64,000 nt of DNA from positions 18,285,204 through 18,349,203 of the forward strand of contig OZ024810.1 of the NCBI GenBank assembly GCA_964017045.1, given 5' to 3'. This document shows, one piece after another, positions 12,386-22,127 of this stretch. The notes under the pieces were generated by a model, which had not been told where the DNA came from, ran no database searches, and worked only from the letters and a program-made list of their open reading frames with translations. How positions within the stretch are numbered: the first letter of the stretch is position 1; every line of letters starts with the position of its first letter. A program made the position numbers and the translations under genes. The stretch is from Omphiscola glabra. Lineage: Eukaryota; Mollusca; Gastropoda; Lymnaeidae.

Positions 12386-13008
12386 TGGCGATAGCGGCAC
12401 CAGATGGCGATGGTGGTGCAAGATGGCGATGGTGGTACAAGATGGCGATAGTGGCACAAGATGGCGATAGTGGTGCAAGATGGCGATAGTGGTACAAGAT
12501 GGCGATAGTGGCACAAGATGGCGATAGTGGTGCAATATGGCGATAGTGGCACAATATGGCGATAGTGGCGCAAGATGACATTAGTGGTGCAAGATGGCGA
12601 TAGTGGCATAAGATGACATTAGTGGTGCAAGATGGCGATAGTGGCATAAGATGACATTAGTGGTGCAAGATGGCGATAGTGGCACAAGATGACATTAGTG
12701 GTGCAAGATGGCGATAGTGGCATAAGATGACATTAGTGGTGCAAGATGACGATAGTGGCACAACACAAGATGACATTAGTGACACAAGATGACATTAGTG
12801 GCGCTAAATGACATTAGTGGTGCAAGATGACATTAGTGGCACAAGATGACATTAGTGGCACAAGATGACATTAGTGGCACAAGATGACATTAGTGGCACA
12901 AGATGACATTAGTGGCACAAGAAGACATTAGTGGCACAAGATGACATTAGTGGCACACGATGACATTAGTGGCACAAGATGACATTAGTGGCACAAGATG
13001 GCGATAGT
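12386..13008. repeat. 19-bp tandem array with two unit types
   Basis: Left half uses caagatggcgatagtggca, right half uses caagatgacattagtggca; in the middle (12570-12740) the two alternate as a 38-bp dimer. Minus-strand ORFs with SPSCTTIAILCHYRH words are read-through. Confidence 0.95.
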
Positions 13009-13338
13009 TAAGCCCTTATTATTTTTTTTTTCCTTCCTTTTTTTTAGTTCACTGAAAATGAAATGAATTAATATTTGAAAAGAAAACAGGGTCATCGAGG
13101 CTGTCGGTGTATTTCGCGACTGTTGTTTAAAAGCAAGTGGGGCTTATATGTCTCAATACTACGACTAGAGACATGGCGGCGTCGTGTCGTGGTGCCCTCG
13201 GTTTCCACGTGTCTGTTACCATGACAACGTGTTACCTTCCCAAAGTCAATTAAATCTGTTCGTCAATTTACAATTTTCTTGTGTTTGTGTCGGTATTCGG
13301 GGGCGGGGGGGGGGGGGGGGGGTGGGGGTCGGGATGAC
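13009..13338. other. No gene seen; G-tract
   Basis: Unique sequence with T-runs near 13025 and a long G-run at 13301-13328 just before the hAT element. Confidence 0.5.
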
Positions 13339-14159
13339 CAGGGCCGTCTTAGAAACATAGGAGGCCCTCGGCACAGCAATGTACTGAGGCCCCCTAGCAA
13401 CACAACAAATCTGGGCCGTGAGAAGAGGGGCACTCGCCCCATGCTTAAACGGAGGGGGGTGGTAGGGGGCAAACAGTTCCTGTTCCCCACCAACTCACCA
13501 AGAGGAATACAAAATATAATAAAAATAAACATTCAATAAAATTTTTTAAAAAACCAAATCGTTCAAAATCGGTAACAGTTTTAAAACATGATCAGAAATA
13601 AACTACATTATAGAATCACAAATCACAGAGGATGATAAATTATCATTATTGACAGATAGATAGAATAAATTATTTAATATAAATCAACATAATCGTTTGC
13701 GTAATTTATTTAGAGATAATTTTTTATTTTAAATTGTTTTGAAGTCAATGGTCTTAAGTATGTCATTTTCCATGCACATAGTGAAAGCCAGTTCAAAAGC
13801 AGTTTTTGTCCCATTGAACTGCGAAGCTGATTCTAACTATATTTTTTATTTCGATTCATATCTGGGGAAAAGTAAAACTTGTTGACGAGAGTTATTTCCC
13901 TTTAAATGTTTTAAAACTGTCCAACTTCGATTCGCATTTATGATATTAATTTTAGAATGTGCTGATAGATATCGTGGGTTAAAATTGGGAAATCGGGAAT
14001 TTTAAATCAAAGTAAATTGTAAAAATCTTTCAAAATTTATTTTTAAAATATGTAAAAATGATGCCTCTGTAAGAGTGAGTCTCCTAGAAACGTGGGACCC
14101 CTTACAACCGTGGGGCCCTGGGCCAGTGCCCACAGGGCCCATGTCTTAAGACGGCACTG
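13339..14159. mobile_element. hAT-type element, 821 bp, perfect 8-bp TSD
   Basis: Starts CAGGGCCGTCTTAG and ends with the inverted CTTAAGACGGCACTG. Flanked by gggatgac on both sides (13331-13338, 14160-14167). CAG...CTG ends and an 8-bp duplication are hAT hallmarks. Both subterminal regions mention ggcccc/ggggcc words, extending the inverted similarity. The interior is AT-rich with no transposase ORF, so it is non-autonomous. Confidence 0.85.
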
Positions 14160-14262
14160 GGGATGACTCTTATCTTATCAGCTCAATATTATAAATATCG
14201 ATACTTTTTATTTTGAATTATTTTTTTTATTTACCGATTAAGATCTGTGAACATTAAATTAG

Positions 14263-14640
14263 TTGTTGAAGATCTAGTTTATAATTTATTTAGTAGTTGA
14301 AGATCTAGTTTATAATTTATTTAGTAGTTGAAGATCTAGTTTATAATTTATTTAGTAGTTGAAGATCTAGTTTATAATTTATTTAGTAGTTGAAGATCTA
14401 GTTTATAATTTATTTAGTAGTTGAAGATCTAGTTTATAATTTACTTAGTAGTTGAAGATCTAGTTTATAATTTAATTAGTAGCTGAAGATCTAGTATGTA
14501 ATTATATTAGAAGTTGAAGATCTAGTATATCTTTTAATTAGTAGTTTAAGATCTATTCTACAAATTAACTGGCGGTTGAAGATATATTCAATAATTTAAT
14601 TAGTAGTTGAAGATCTATTCTATAAATTAACCAGATCTAG
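14263..14640. repeat. 31-bp tandem array, ~12 units, decaying to the right
   Basis: Unit ttgaagatctagtttataat then ttatttagtag. The left units are nearly identical; from 14470 units diverge progressively. Confidence 0.95.
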
Positions 14641-14699
14641 TCCATAATTTCCAATATCCTAAAAGCAACAACACGGATGATTAGGACTCTTAGAGACCC

Positions 14700-14943
14700 A
14701 CATCGAGACTCTTTGAGACTTAGATTGAGACTCTTAGGGACTCACATTGAGACTCACATTGAGACTTTATGGCACTCATATTACGATTTTTCACACTCAC
14801 ATTGAGTTTCTTTGAGACCCACATTGAGACTCTTTGAGACCCACATTGAGACTCTTTGAGACCCACACTGAGACTCTTTGAGACCCACACTGGGACTCTT
14901 TGAGACTCACATTGAGACTCGTTTACATTCACATTGAGTCGAA
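14700..14943. repeat. 22-bp tandem array
   Basis: Unit gagactctttgagacccaca plus tt, best preserved at 14810-14930 and degenerate at the edges. Confidence 0.92.
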
Positions 14944-15612
14944 CAGGATAAAATAATGATTCAGCCATTAATTGTTACGTTAAATTTCAACAAATATTTA
15001 CTCGACTTTTTAAAGGATTTGCATTAAGGAAAGGAAAATAAATGATTTGGGTGGAAAGAGTTATAAGAGCAGCTTCCTCTTGCCTGTCGGCCCTGAGTGT
15101 TTACGTGTACTTGCTCACGCACTGGCTCGGGGTCACGACCTCCCGTACAGAGACAAAGGTCGAGGGGGAAGGATGAGGGTTGTCTGAGACAGTAGGATCT
15201 GAGGAGGGCTTCGGTATCTGTGTCACTATCTGAGATGTTGCGCAGATAGGCGGGTGCGCACGCCCACGTGGCCCAGGGGCGGACCGTGACCTAACGGTTT
15301 GATCGGGGCTGACCTAGTCGTGGCAACCGGCACCATCTCACGCTCGCCCTGTTACAGTTTCGGGGTGCTGGCAGGGAAGAAGTGCTGACGCTCTGTCTCA
15401 GGTAGATGGCGGCGCAGCGCTGATTTCATCATTTCGATTTCGTTGCCCCGTCCCAAAACTTGCAGGATACACGATAATGCCAACGATATCTGTAAACCGC
15501 GTTTTTCTGTAGGCCAGGAACGCTCAACCCTGGCTATCAACGAATTAAAATGGCATTCCTCTGAAAATGATTGAAAGCCTAGGCCTTTTCATTAGGTCTT
15601 CATATTCTAACG
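14944..15612. other. No gene confirmed; GC-richer block
   Basis: 15060-15540 is GC-richer than its surroundings and free of arrays, which could mean unrecognised exon or promoter sequence. The open frame at 15352-15540 (-) shows no known domain. Confidence 0.4.
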
Positions 15613-15810
15613 CAATTGTTCTCAACCTCCCTAATGCCGCGACCCTTTATTGCAGTTCCTCATGTTCTGGCGACCCGTAACAACAAACTTATTTTCGTTG
15701 ATACTTCATAAATTGTAGAGTATGTGTGTTTTCCGATGGTCTTAGGCGACCCTTGTGAAAGGGTCGTGCGACCCCCAAGGGGGTCGCGACCCACTTGTTG
15801 AGAACCGCTG
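15613..15810 (-). mobile_element. SPIN-like hAT MITE, 198 bp, perfect 8-bp TSD
   Basis: Begins CAATTGTTCTCAACC (two changes from the consensus end) and terminates AGAACCGCTG. Flanked by ttctaacg on both sides (15605-15612, 15811-15818). The internal order of gaccctttat, gttgatacttcataa and gatggtcttaggcgaccc matches the other copies. Confidence 0.88.
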
Positions 15811-15818
15811 TTCTAACG

Positions 15819-16512
15819 CGTAGAGATTATTTTATTGTTTGAAGAAGGTTAGGAATGAATAGAATTTAATGCGATATATTGTTCATAACTGAAGTCTCGC
15901 AATCTATAATTATATCAGAGCATCGGGACTTGGGCCTATCTTTATACGCCAAAGCTCCATCCTTTGGTCAGCCAGCTTCATTGTTTCAGCTTTGTCATGG
16001 AATCAAGTCAAGAGTTTCACCATTCATTATCATCATCATCAGTGGCGCCGCACCCCATGTAGGGCCCTGGCCTGCTCCACTAAATTTTAAATTATTTTCT
16101 ACTTTTTAGTGCGTTTAATCTCGTTTTTGATAGGAAGTCTTTTTTCTAAAGTGTTTCTTTTTTAATATATATTTTTTTATAAATTGTTGTGACTGTGAGT
16201 GGGTCTTCCTACAACTGATATGTGTCTCGGTTTGTACGGATTCTTGGATCCATCATTATCCATCATCGGACCATATATTTTCCTGAGAATTTCCCATTTA
16301 AATGTGTTGAGCGAAGTTTCACGTGCGTTAATTACAGAATGGCTGTAACTGTAATTTACGCAAGAGGTTCACCACAGAAGAACACTATTGGAAAGTTGCC
16401 CGTGAGTCCCCAAAGATTGAGGACCACTGGGTTAGATCATACACAAACCATTCAAGATAACATTTTATTTTGCACATTTCGGTGTTGTTGCGTTTTATGT
16501 CCTAAACACTAC
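15819..16512. other. No gene seen
   Basis: AT-rich unique sequence. A (tca)n run near 16020 is followed by gtggcgccgcaccccatgta, which may be the edge of a dispersed element. Confidence 0.45.
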
Positions 16513-16640
16513 ACAGTGACGTTGGTAGGGTGCAGAATTGGGTACGGTGCGGGGGCGGTCGGCATTTTTCGGCCAGATGTAGAGGTTTTTTTCGTGGAAG
16601 GGGTACGGCAAAAATCTTGGCTCGCCCCAGGCTGCAGCTG
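16513..16640. mobile_element. Partial hAT-like MITE, left end only
   Basis: Left end cagtgacgttggtaggg, then cggccagatgtagaggtttttttcg split around position 16580, paralleling the complement or interior of the copy at 1435. No right terminus seen. Low certainty. Confidence 0.35.
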
Positions 16641-16740
16641 GTTAGAGAAGTTATTTTGGTTTTTCTATTAATGTCGAGGTTTCCATCCCAAATTTTTTTA
16701 ATGGAATTAATTTTTCCTCCAAGTTTTTTTCACTTAAATA

Positions 16741-16804
16741 GATATTTGAAACAATGCGACATTTATGTGATAGATATTTGAAACAATGCGACATTTATGT
16801 GATA
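16741..16804. repeat. 32-bp direct duplication
   Basis: Two identical 32-bp copies (16741-16772 and 16773-16804), a nascent array. Confidence 0.9.
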
Positions 16805-16889
16805 GATATGGACAAAAGTTGTTGTTTCTATTTGTATATCTTGTACTATTCTATTTAAGGTTTTCTATTTAAAAATTCTGGAAATTCTC

Positions 16890-17640
16890 GTCAATAAGTC
16901 GTGGACCGCACTGTTTTAAACGCATTTTCAGCACTACACATCCGAGGGACCGCACTGTTTTAAAAGCAGTGCCACAGGTACACATCCTAGGGACCGCACT
17001 GTATTAAACGGATTGTCAGGACTGAAAATGTTGCATTGGCGATGGCGTCGGTGGGCCGTCGAGCGCGAGCTCTTAATGCCCCCCCCCCCCCCGGGCGCTC
17101 CCCCACACACGCCAGCGCACTGAAGGTCTCCCCGACGCCAGCCCGTGCAGAAGGACGCCGGGAACTTCCCCTTTGACCTAGGGGAAGCCCGGTCGACCGA
17201 GGACGCTGCGTTTAAAGCGTCCGCAGTCCACTCCCCGTGAGTCAGGACAGCTTTGCTTCCACTCCGGGGGGTAAGTGTTGCGTTACCACCCCCCACCGCC
17301 CAAGGAGTCTTTCGGTCGGGACGAGTAGTGGCGGTACGAAACGGTTGCCTAGGAGCGGCTTTCTCACGGCCGCGTAGCTAAAATCATCGGCATGGGTTTT
17401 GGCCGCCACCCAAGCCTCATATCCATCAAGGGCAACAAGTAATCATGTTAGTCGCTACTCCTGTTGCGTTGGGAGTCATGCGATTGTCAGGACTACACAT
17501 ACCGACCGCACTGTTTTTAAACACAGTGCCAGCACTACACATCCTGGCGACCGCACTTTTTTTAAACACAGTGCCAGCACTACACAGACTAGGGACCGCA
17601 CTGTTTTAAACACAGTGCCATCAGAACACAGCCTAGTGAT
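16890..17640. repeat. ~50-bp tandem array split by retroposon B
   Basis: Units with gaccgcactgttttaaacac and agtgccagcactacacatcc lie at 16900-17023 and 17482-17640. The intervening 458 bp is a retroposon with 13-bp duplications. Confidence 0.88.
17024..17481 (-). mobile_element. Retroposon B, truncated copy (458 bp)
   Basis: Flanked by gattgtcaggact (17011-17023 and 17482-17494), a perfect 13-bp duplication. It splits a tandem array whose units continue on both sides. The body is the reverse complement of 44341-44802 with scattered substitutions. Truncation at the presumed 5' end fits retroposition. ORFs inside are fortuitous. Confidence 0.75.
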
Positions 17641-18030
17641 GTTGCACTAGCCAATGTGCGGTCAAAGGGAGCTTATAATATAAACAAATAATGAAATCGT
17701 GTTAAAAACCATCATTCCCCCCAAATGCACTAAATGATGTTGTATACTTCAGTCCTATTGAATGACTTAGCTTGATTTTTGTGTACTGCAGGAAGCACTA
17801 AATAAGTTTGATCACCACACGTAAAAGGAAATAAAACTTCTTTAATGAAGACGGGTGTGTTCTTTTTTTTTCTTCTTCTAAAACACAGAGCGAATTTAAG
17901 CAATTAATTTTAATGTTTGAAAGGTGCATGTTAAAGAGGCTTCCAGTGTCGGCTCTTGATAAAAGTAGGTCAGTTGGGGGGGGGGCAGAGGTTGAGGGCA
18001 GGCAGAAAACTAAAAAAAATGGGACAGGTA
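17641..18030. other. No gene seen
   Basis: Unique, AT-rich; a short G-run near 17978. Confidence 0.5.
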
Positions 18031-18068
18031 ATACATACATACATACATACATACATACATACATACAT

Positions 18069-18107
<39 letters not shown>

Positions 18108-18167
18108 CATACACACACATACATACATACATACATACATACATACATACATACATACATACATACA

Positions 18168-18199
<32 letters not shown>

Positions 18200-18202
18200 C
18201 AT
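18031..18202. repeat. (CATA)n microsatellite with a CA core
   Basis: Tetranucleotide cata runs from 18031 to 18200, with (CA)n at about 18087-18118. ORFs of YIHT or MYVC repeats are artefacts. Confidence 0.97.
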
Positions 18203-18989
18203 ACCCACAATGCTCACGTGGTCAAAAAGATATGGTAGGTGGATTAGGCGGGATGCCACCCACCTCCGAAACCGCCCCTGGGATACAAAAGACATATATT
18301 TTCTTCTATGCAATTTTTAAGAAGTCTTTATAAATATGGTTACCAATGGGGGCCAACATGGAGCTGACATTTTTATTCATTGGTAAACGCATGACACCAC
18401 GCGAAAGCCCACATTAAGCCCACATAAAGCCCACAGGAAAACTAGACGAAGTGTTCAGCAAGCCCACGTGAATACCACGGCCAATTTTTTGTTTGAAGTG
18501 ACATGTAAACTCGAAGAGGTTTGGATGACCCAGATATCAGAATCAGATTTCAGATAGTCACTAGCTAATTGCCTGCTGTAATACTCTTGATGGTTAAAGA
18601 ACTTTTGGCACTTAGCCTGTACGCACACTGAAACATTTAAGGGGTATTAACATTTTTATGCAATTAATAATAATCATTAACATGATTTATCAGACAGGCG
18701 CACATTATCCAATTTAAAAAATAATATTTAAAAGAAAAAGATTTTTTTTTAAATATTGTAGTTAGCATAGATCCAAGAACAAATAAAGTGGTAAATAATT
18801 ATTTTAATTTATTGAAATTATATCATAATTCCCACACCTTTTTCATGAGAGATTATTCGCTGTCTTATGTTGAAATTATACATTTTTGGTTGCTAACACA
18901 CATATTCTGGTGAAGGTCTGAGATTACTCTCTTAAGACCCCGGCTAGTAAATTGGCAACCAGCTCCATTTGCTGAGCTGTGCCATGCAA
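18203..18989. other. No gene seen
   Basis: AT-rich unique sequence; the right part (18860-18990) adjoins the LINE fragment and might include more of its 3' region, not shared with the 54419 copy. Confidence 0.45.
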
Positions 18990-19370
18990 CATCTTCCTCA
19001 CACAGTGTTCCCCCTCCGCCCTGGCCTCCCCAAGCGGTGTATTGCCAAATTCGTAACAAAGGGTTCGCAGTTAGTATGTCCCCTTATGCCATATCGGTCA
19101 CCGCCACAGTCAGTCATATTTATTATTTTGAACTAACGGTTCGCACGAACCTGACCGAACCGGCTCCAAACCACCACTGCCTCCCCCGGAAGCTCCAGTG
19201 AGGGACATTCGATCAACAGATGCGCCAGCGTCTCCGGGGCCAGGTTGCAATGCCGGCAGGTAGGATCCCGATTGTGGTCGAGCCGCCGAAACTATGTGCC
19301 TAGGGGGCAATGCTCGGTGCGCATTTGCGTTACTAAGCTTTGCTGTTTGCGGCCTAACCCCCACCATGGG
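18990..19370 (-). mobile_element. LINE 3' fragment, same family as 62494-63174
   Basis: On the minus strand, one frame reads LVTQMRTEHCPLGT, a stop, then FRRLDHNRDPTCRHCNLAPE and TLAHLLIECPSLE. This matches the MRTEHCP and CRHC knuckle of the copy at 62494. After the coding end, bases 18990-19170 are nearly identical to the reverse complement of 54419-54565, so this is the shared 3' end. It carries a stop and is not coding. Confidence 0.75.
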
Positions 19371-20272
19371 TCTTGTCTGCTAGGAGTCTGCAAGTTTGAA
19401 TAGACGCCTCTAGCGGTCCTATTGTCTGCCTACTGCCTGTACCACTTTTTCCTGAAATGGTCCGCCAGTCAGTTCTTTATTCCCAATCCAGTCATTGGTA
19501 CTTCTGGCTGAGGCTGGGCAGCCCCGGTTTTCGCAAGAGTGTCCGCTTTCACATAATTATTTTTTTTTAATTACAAATGTGCGAAGTAATAAACTAGAAC
19601 ATTAGTTTTCGACCAAGTTTAGATATCCTACAAATTTGTGGGACTATATTTAATTTGGTTTATAGAGTAAGAAATTGTGATGGTTAAACTTTCACTATTT
19701 TGTTCGTTGAACCCACTCTTGTTTATATTTTATCCATTGTTTTCCTGATAAACTAGTGGTGTTGGTATTTAGCTGGACCATTTTATCAAGTCTGTAAGGG
19801 GAGTGAAACCGGAAGTCCGGAACTCTTCTTTACTTAAAAATGCAAGTAAAGGAAAAAAAGAGTGACATTGGTTGCACATATTTTCTAATGTTTTAAATTT
19901 TACCTGTCCTTTTAAATTTAAGGCCTTTGGCTGAAAAAAAAATCTTTTAAGTGATATTTTATGTTCTCCGTGAATTAAAAAAGTAGAATGTTTTGAGGGA
20001 TCTATATGCTTACTCAGGAGGATAAAATAGGTAATCAGTAAAAAAAAGATGTAAGAAGTGTTAGGCTGTTCTGTTGTTGAAAGTTGAGGCAAAAAATGAA
20101 TATATCAATCATAAAATTTATAATTAATATGATATTTAAAATTTAATAGTAAATTCATATATGACATAAGCCACACACACACATATATAATATAATACAA
20201 AGGCATAGGCAAATAGTAATAGTACAAATACCAGCTAAGACTAAGACTAACAAAACACTAAGACATTTCGGC
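19371..20272. other. No gene seen
   Basis: 19371-19560 may be decayed LINE sequence upstream of the fragment at 18990-19370 (-). The remainder is AT-rich with no supported feature. Confidence 0.4.
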
Positions 20273-20490
20273 TAATTAAGACTATTAAGATAGATCGTAC
20301 CTCATTTCATTAGGTTAGGTTTAGGGATAGATTTAGGGTTCAGGCTAGGTTTAGGGATATATTTAGGGTTCAGGTTAGGTTAAGGGATACATTTAGGAAT
20401 TTTTTTCATTATTTTTTAACGTTTTATTCTTAATTTTATGGAGGCCATGGTAAAAAACGCGATACGATCTATTTGAATTTACCGACATTT
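20273..20490. mobile_element. Dispersed element D with telomere-like minisatellite core
   Basis: Left side agatagatcgtacctcat, core units ggtttagggatag and atttagggttcagg, right side ccatggtaaaaaacgcgat then acgatctatttgaat. The outer atagatcgta words are inverted relative to each other. The complement recurs at 43010-43310 with a longer core. Confidence 0.6.
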
Positions 20491-21429
20491 CAATTATCAT
20501 GATCGAGTGTTTCAACAAATTTGCATCCCTACCTAGTAGTTGTAGTAGTGAGTGTTCTTAACTTATTAATAATTAAGGACATTTAGGTTTAAAGCTAGTC
20601 TTTCTTATTGATAATTAAGGCTTAAGCACATGCATATCTTTCTAGAATTTGGTTTAACTAATTCTATTAACTACTAAATTAAATAGGTTATTGGCATAGG
20701 CATAGGCCTAAATAGTCCCTTTAACTTTAAAAATACAGTAGGCAAGGCCTTTAAACCTAAAGTAGACAGGCTATGTGAATTTGAATTTTGTCTTGTGACA
20801 TAAGATAACTAGATACTCTGAAATTACTTAGACTACTCTGCGCATTTATAAAAATGTTGCAAAAACTTATTCTACAATATGGCGTACGGCTACACATCAT
20901 CTTTTGAAAATTGCATTCTATGTGACATTTGTCTCTTAAATAATTGCTTTCCTCATGTCAGTAAGACAATATTAATTTTTTTTGTCAAAGTACCTAACAT
21001 AACTAACAAGTTGCATTGTATGTTGGTCATTAATTACATCAAATATTGAGTTGGCTCTTATTTTTTATGTGATGAGAATTGAAATTATATAGTATAGATT
21101 AAAACCTAACGAATATTAGTACCGGTAATATCTATGGCTGAAATAGGATTATGAGGTGAAAGAAAAAACATTAGCAAGGCACAGACTAATCTAAATTTAG
21201 AGTGAAGACAAAAGGTCCATCCACCCCCCCACCCCCTGAGGTGTCTTGCCGATTTGAAACATTGGCCACCGGAACCCCTCAACGTTAACCCGGGGAACAC
21301 GACCACCATTGCATGTTTCGTGTGGGCAGACACAGGCATGCATGGTACCTGCCAGAATAAAACAGTTCCTACAGTACTGCCAGCTGTGATGTTTTCATAG
21401 TTGGAGAAGAAGGCAGAGACAGGGTAGGG
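20491..21429. other. No gene seen; AT-rich upstream region of the ROCO gene
   Basis: Includes a C-run near 21224. No exon supported, although an untranslated first exon of the ROCO gene could lie here or further upstream. Confidence 0.4.
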
Positions 21430-21560
21430 ATCATGATTGCAAGTTTCAGTTAAAGGATATGAGGCGAGAGGCTGAGGTGGAAGTCTCTGGCCAATGATTC
21501 TAGATATGCAGCCCTGAGAAAGCTGCTTTTAGGCAACCGTTTCATCCCAGCTATTTTGCA
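21430..21560 (+). mobile_element. Diverged fragment related to retroposon B
   Basis: Shares ordered words with 44365-44490: ggatatgaggc, then gagaaagc, then taggcaaccgtttc. Divergence is high and the match stops near 21560. Downstream sequence to about 21890 is also GC-rich but I could not align it. Confidence 0.45.
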
Positions 21561-22057
21561 AACTAGTTACGAGGTGGACACCCGCTGTAGAACCCCTCTT
21601 ATAGGGCGTCCGACGCTTCCCCCGGGATGGGTGGGGGAAGATATTAGGACGTGAAATTTACCATCCCAACTTCTAGGAAAGTCGACCGTGTGCACTGTGT
21701 GTATGCACAGTGTCCTGTGTGTATGCACAGTGTCGGGCCGACCGGGTGTCCTTGGGTTAGGGCGGCCTCTGGCAGAAACCCAAATCGAGCGGACTTGGGT
21801 GGGGGCCATTCTGGCAAAGGGACATCTCGAACGTGCTGCCCGATTTTCTGGCTTATCGGGGGGGGGGGTGCTTTGGGGAGGGCATAAGGAGCAATAGTTG
21901 CCTACCTATTGACGCCATTTCTTAATGTGACTTTTCATTGAAGGCAAAAAAGTTTTAGTGAACTCTGCTCCATTATTTTGACTTTATCAATCAGAATATA
22001 TAATTTTGTATAATTTTGTATAATTAGTATAATTAATTTTTTGTTATTAAAATACAT
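21561..22057. other. GC-rich block then AT-rich intron-like sequence
   Basis: 21561-21890 is GC-rich, with the direct repeat tgtgtgtatgcacagtgtc (21695 and 21717) and a G-run at 21860. It could be retroposon remnant or a promoter/first-exon region; no decisive sign. Confidence 0.35.
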
Positions 22058-22127
22058 GTTTGATTTTGTTCCACAGTTCTGCTTTAATGATAGAACTGAT
22101 GATACCCTGGCCTTAATATATAACAAT
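22058..22127 (+). promoter_or_regulatory. Probable splice acceptor and 5' UTR of the ROCO gene
   Basis: A pyrimidine-rich run ending in tttgttccacag (to 22074) precedes the start codon at 22128. The reading frame is open upstream, with an in-frame ATG at 22056, but that ATG lies inside the acceptor tract. I therefore place translation start at 22128 and treat 22075-22127 as UTR of an exon whose upstream partner is not identified. Transcript data would decide. Confidence 0.5.

Noticed and set aside
15352..15540. 62-codon frame in a GC-richer block
   Set aside because: No similarity to known domains and no clear splice sites; kept only as a note on the region.
20300..20400. Interstitial telomere (TTAGGG)n
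   Set aside because: Units are 13-30 bp with only partial TTAGGG content and lie inside a dispersed element with conserved ends.
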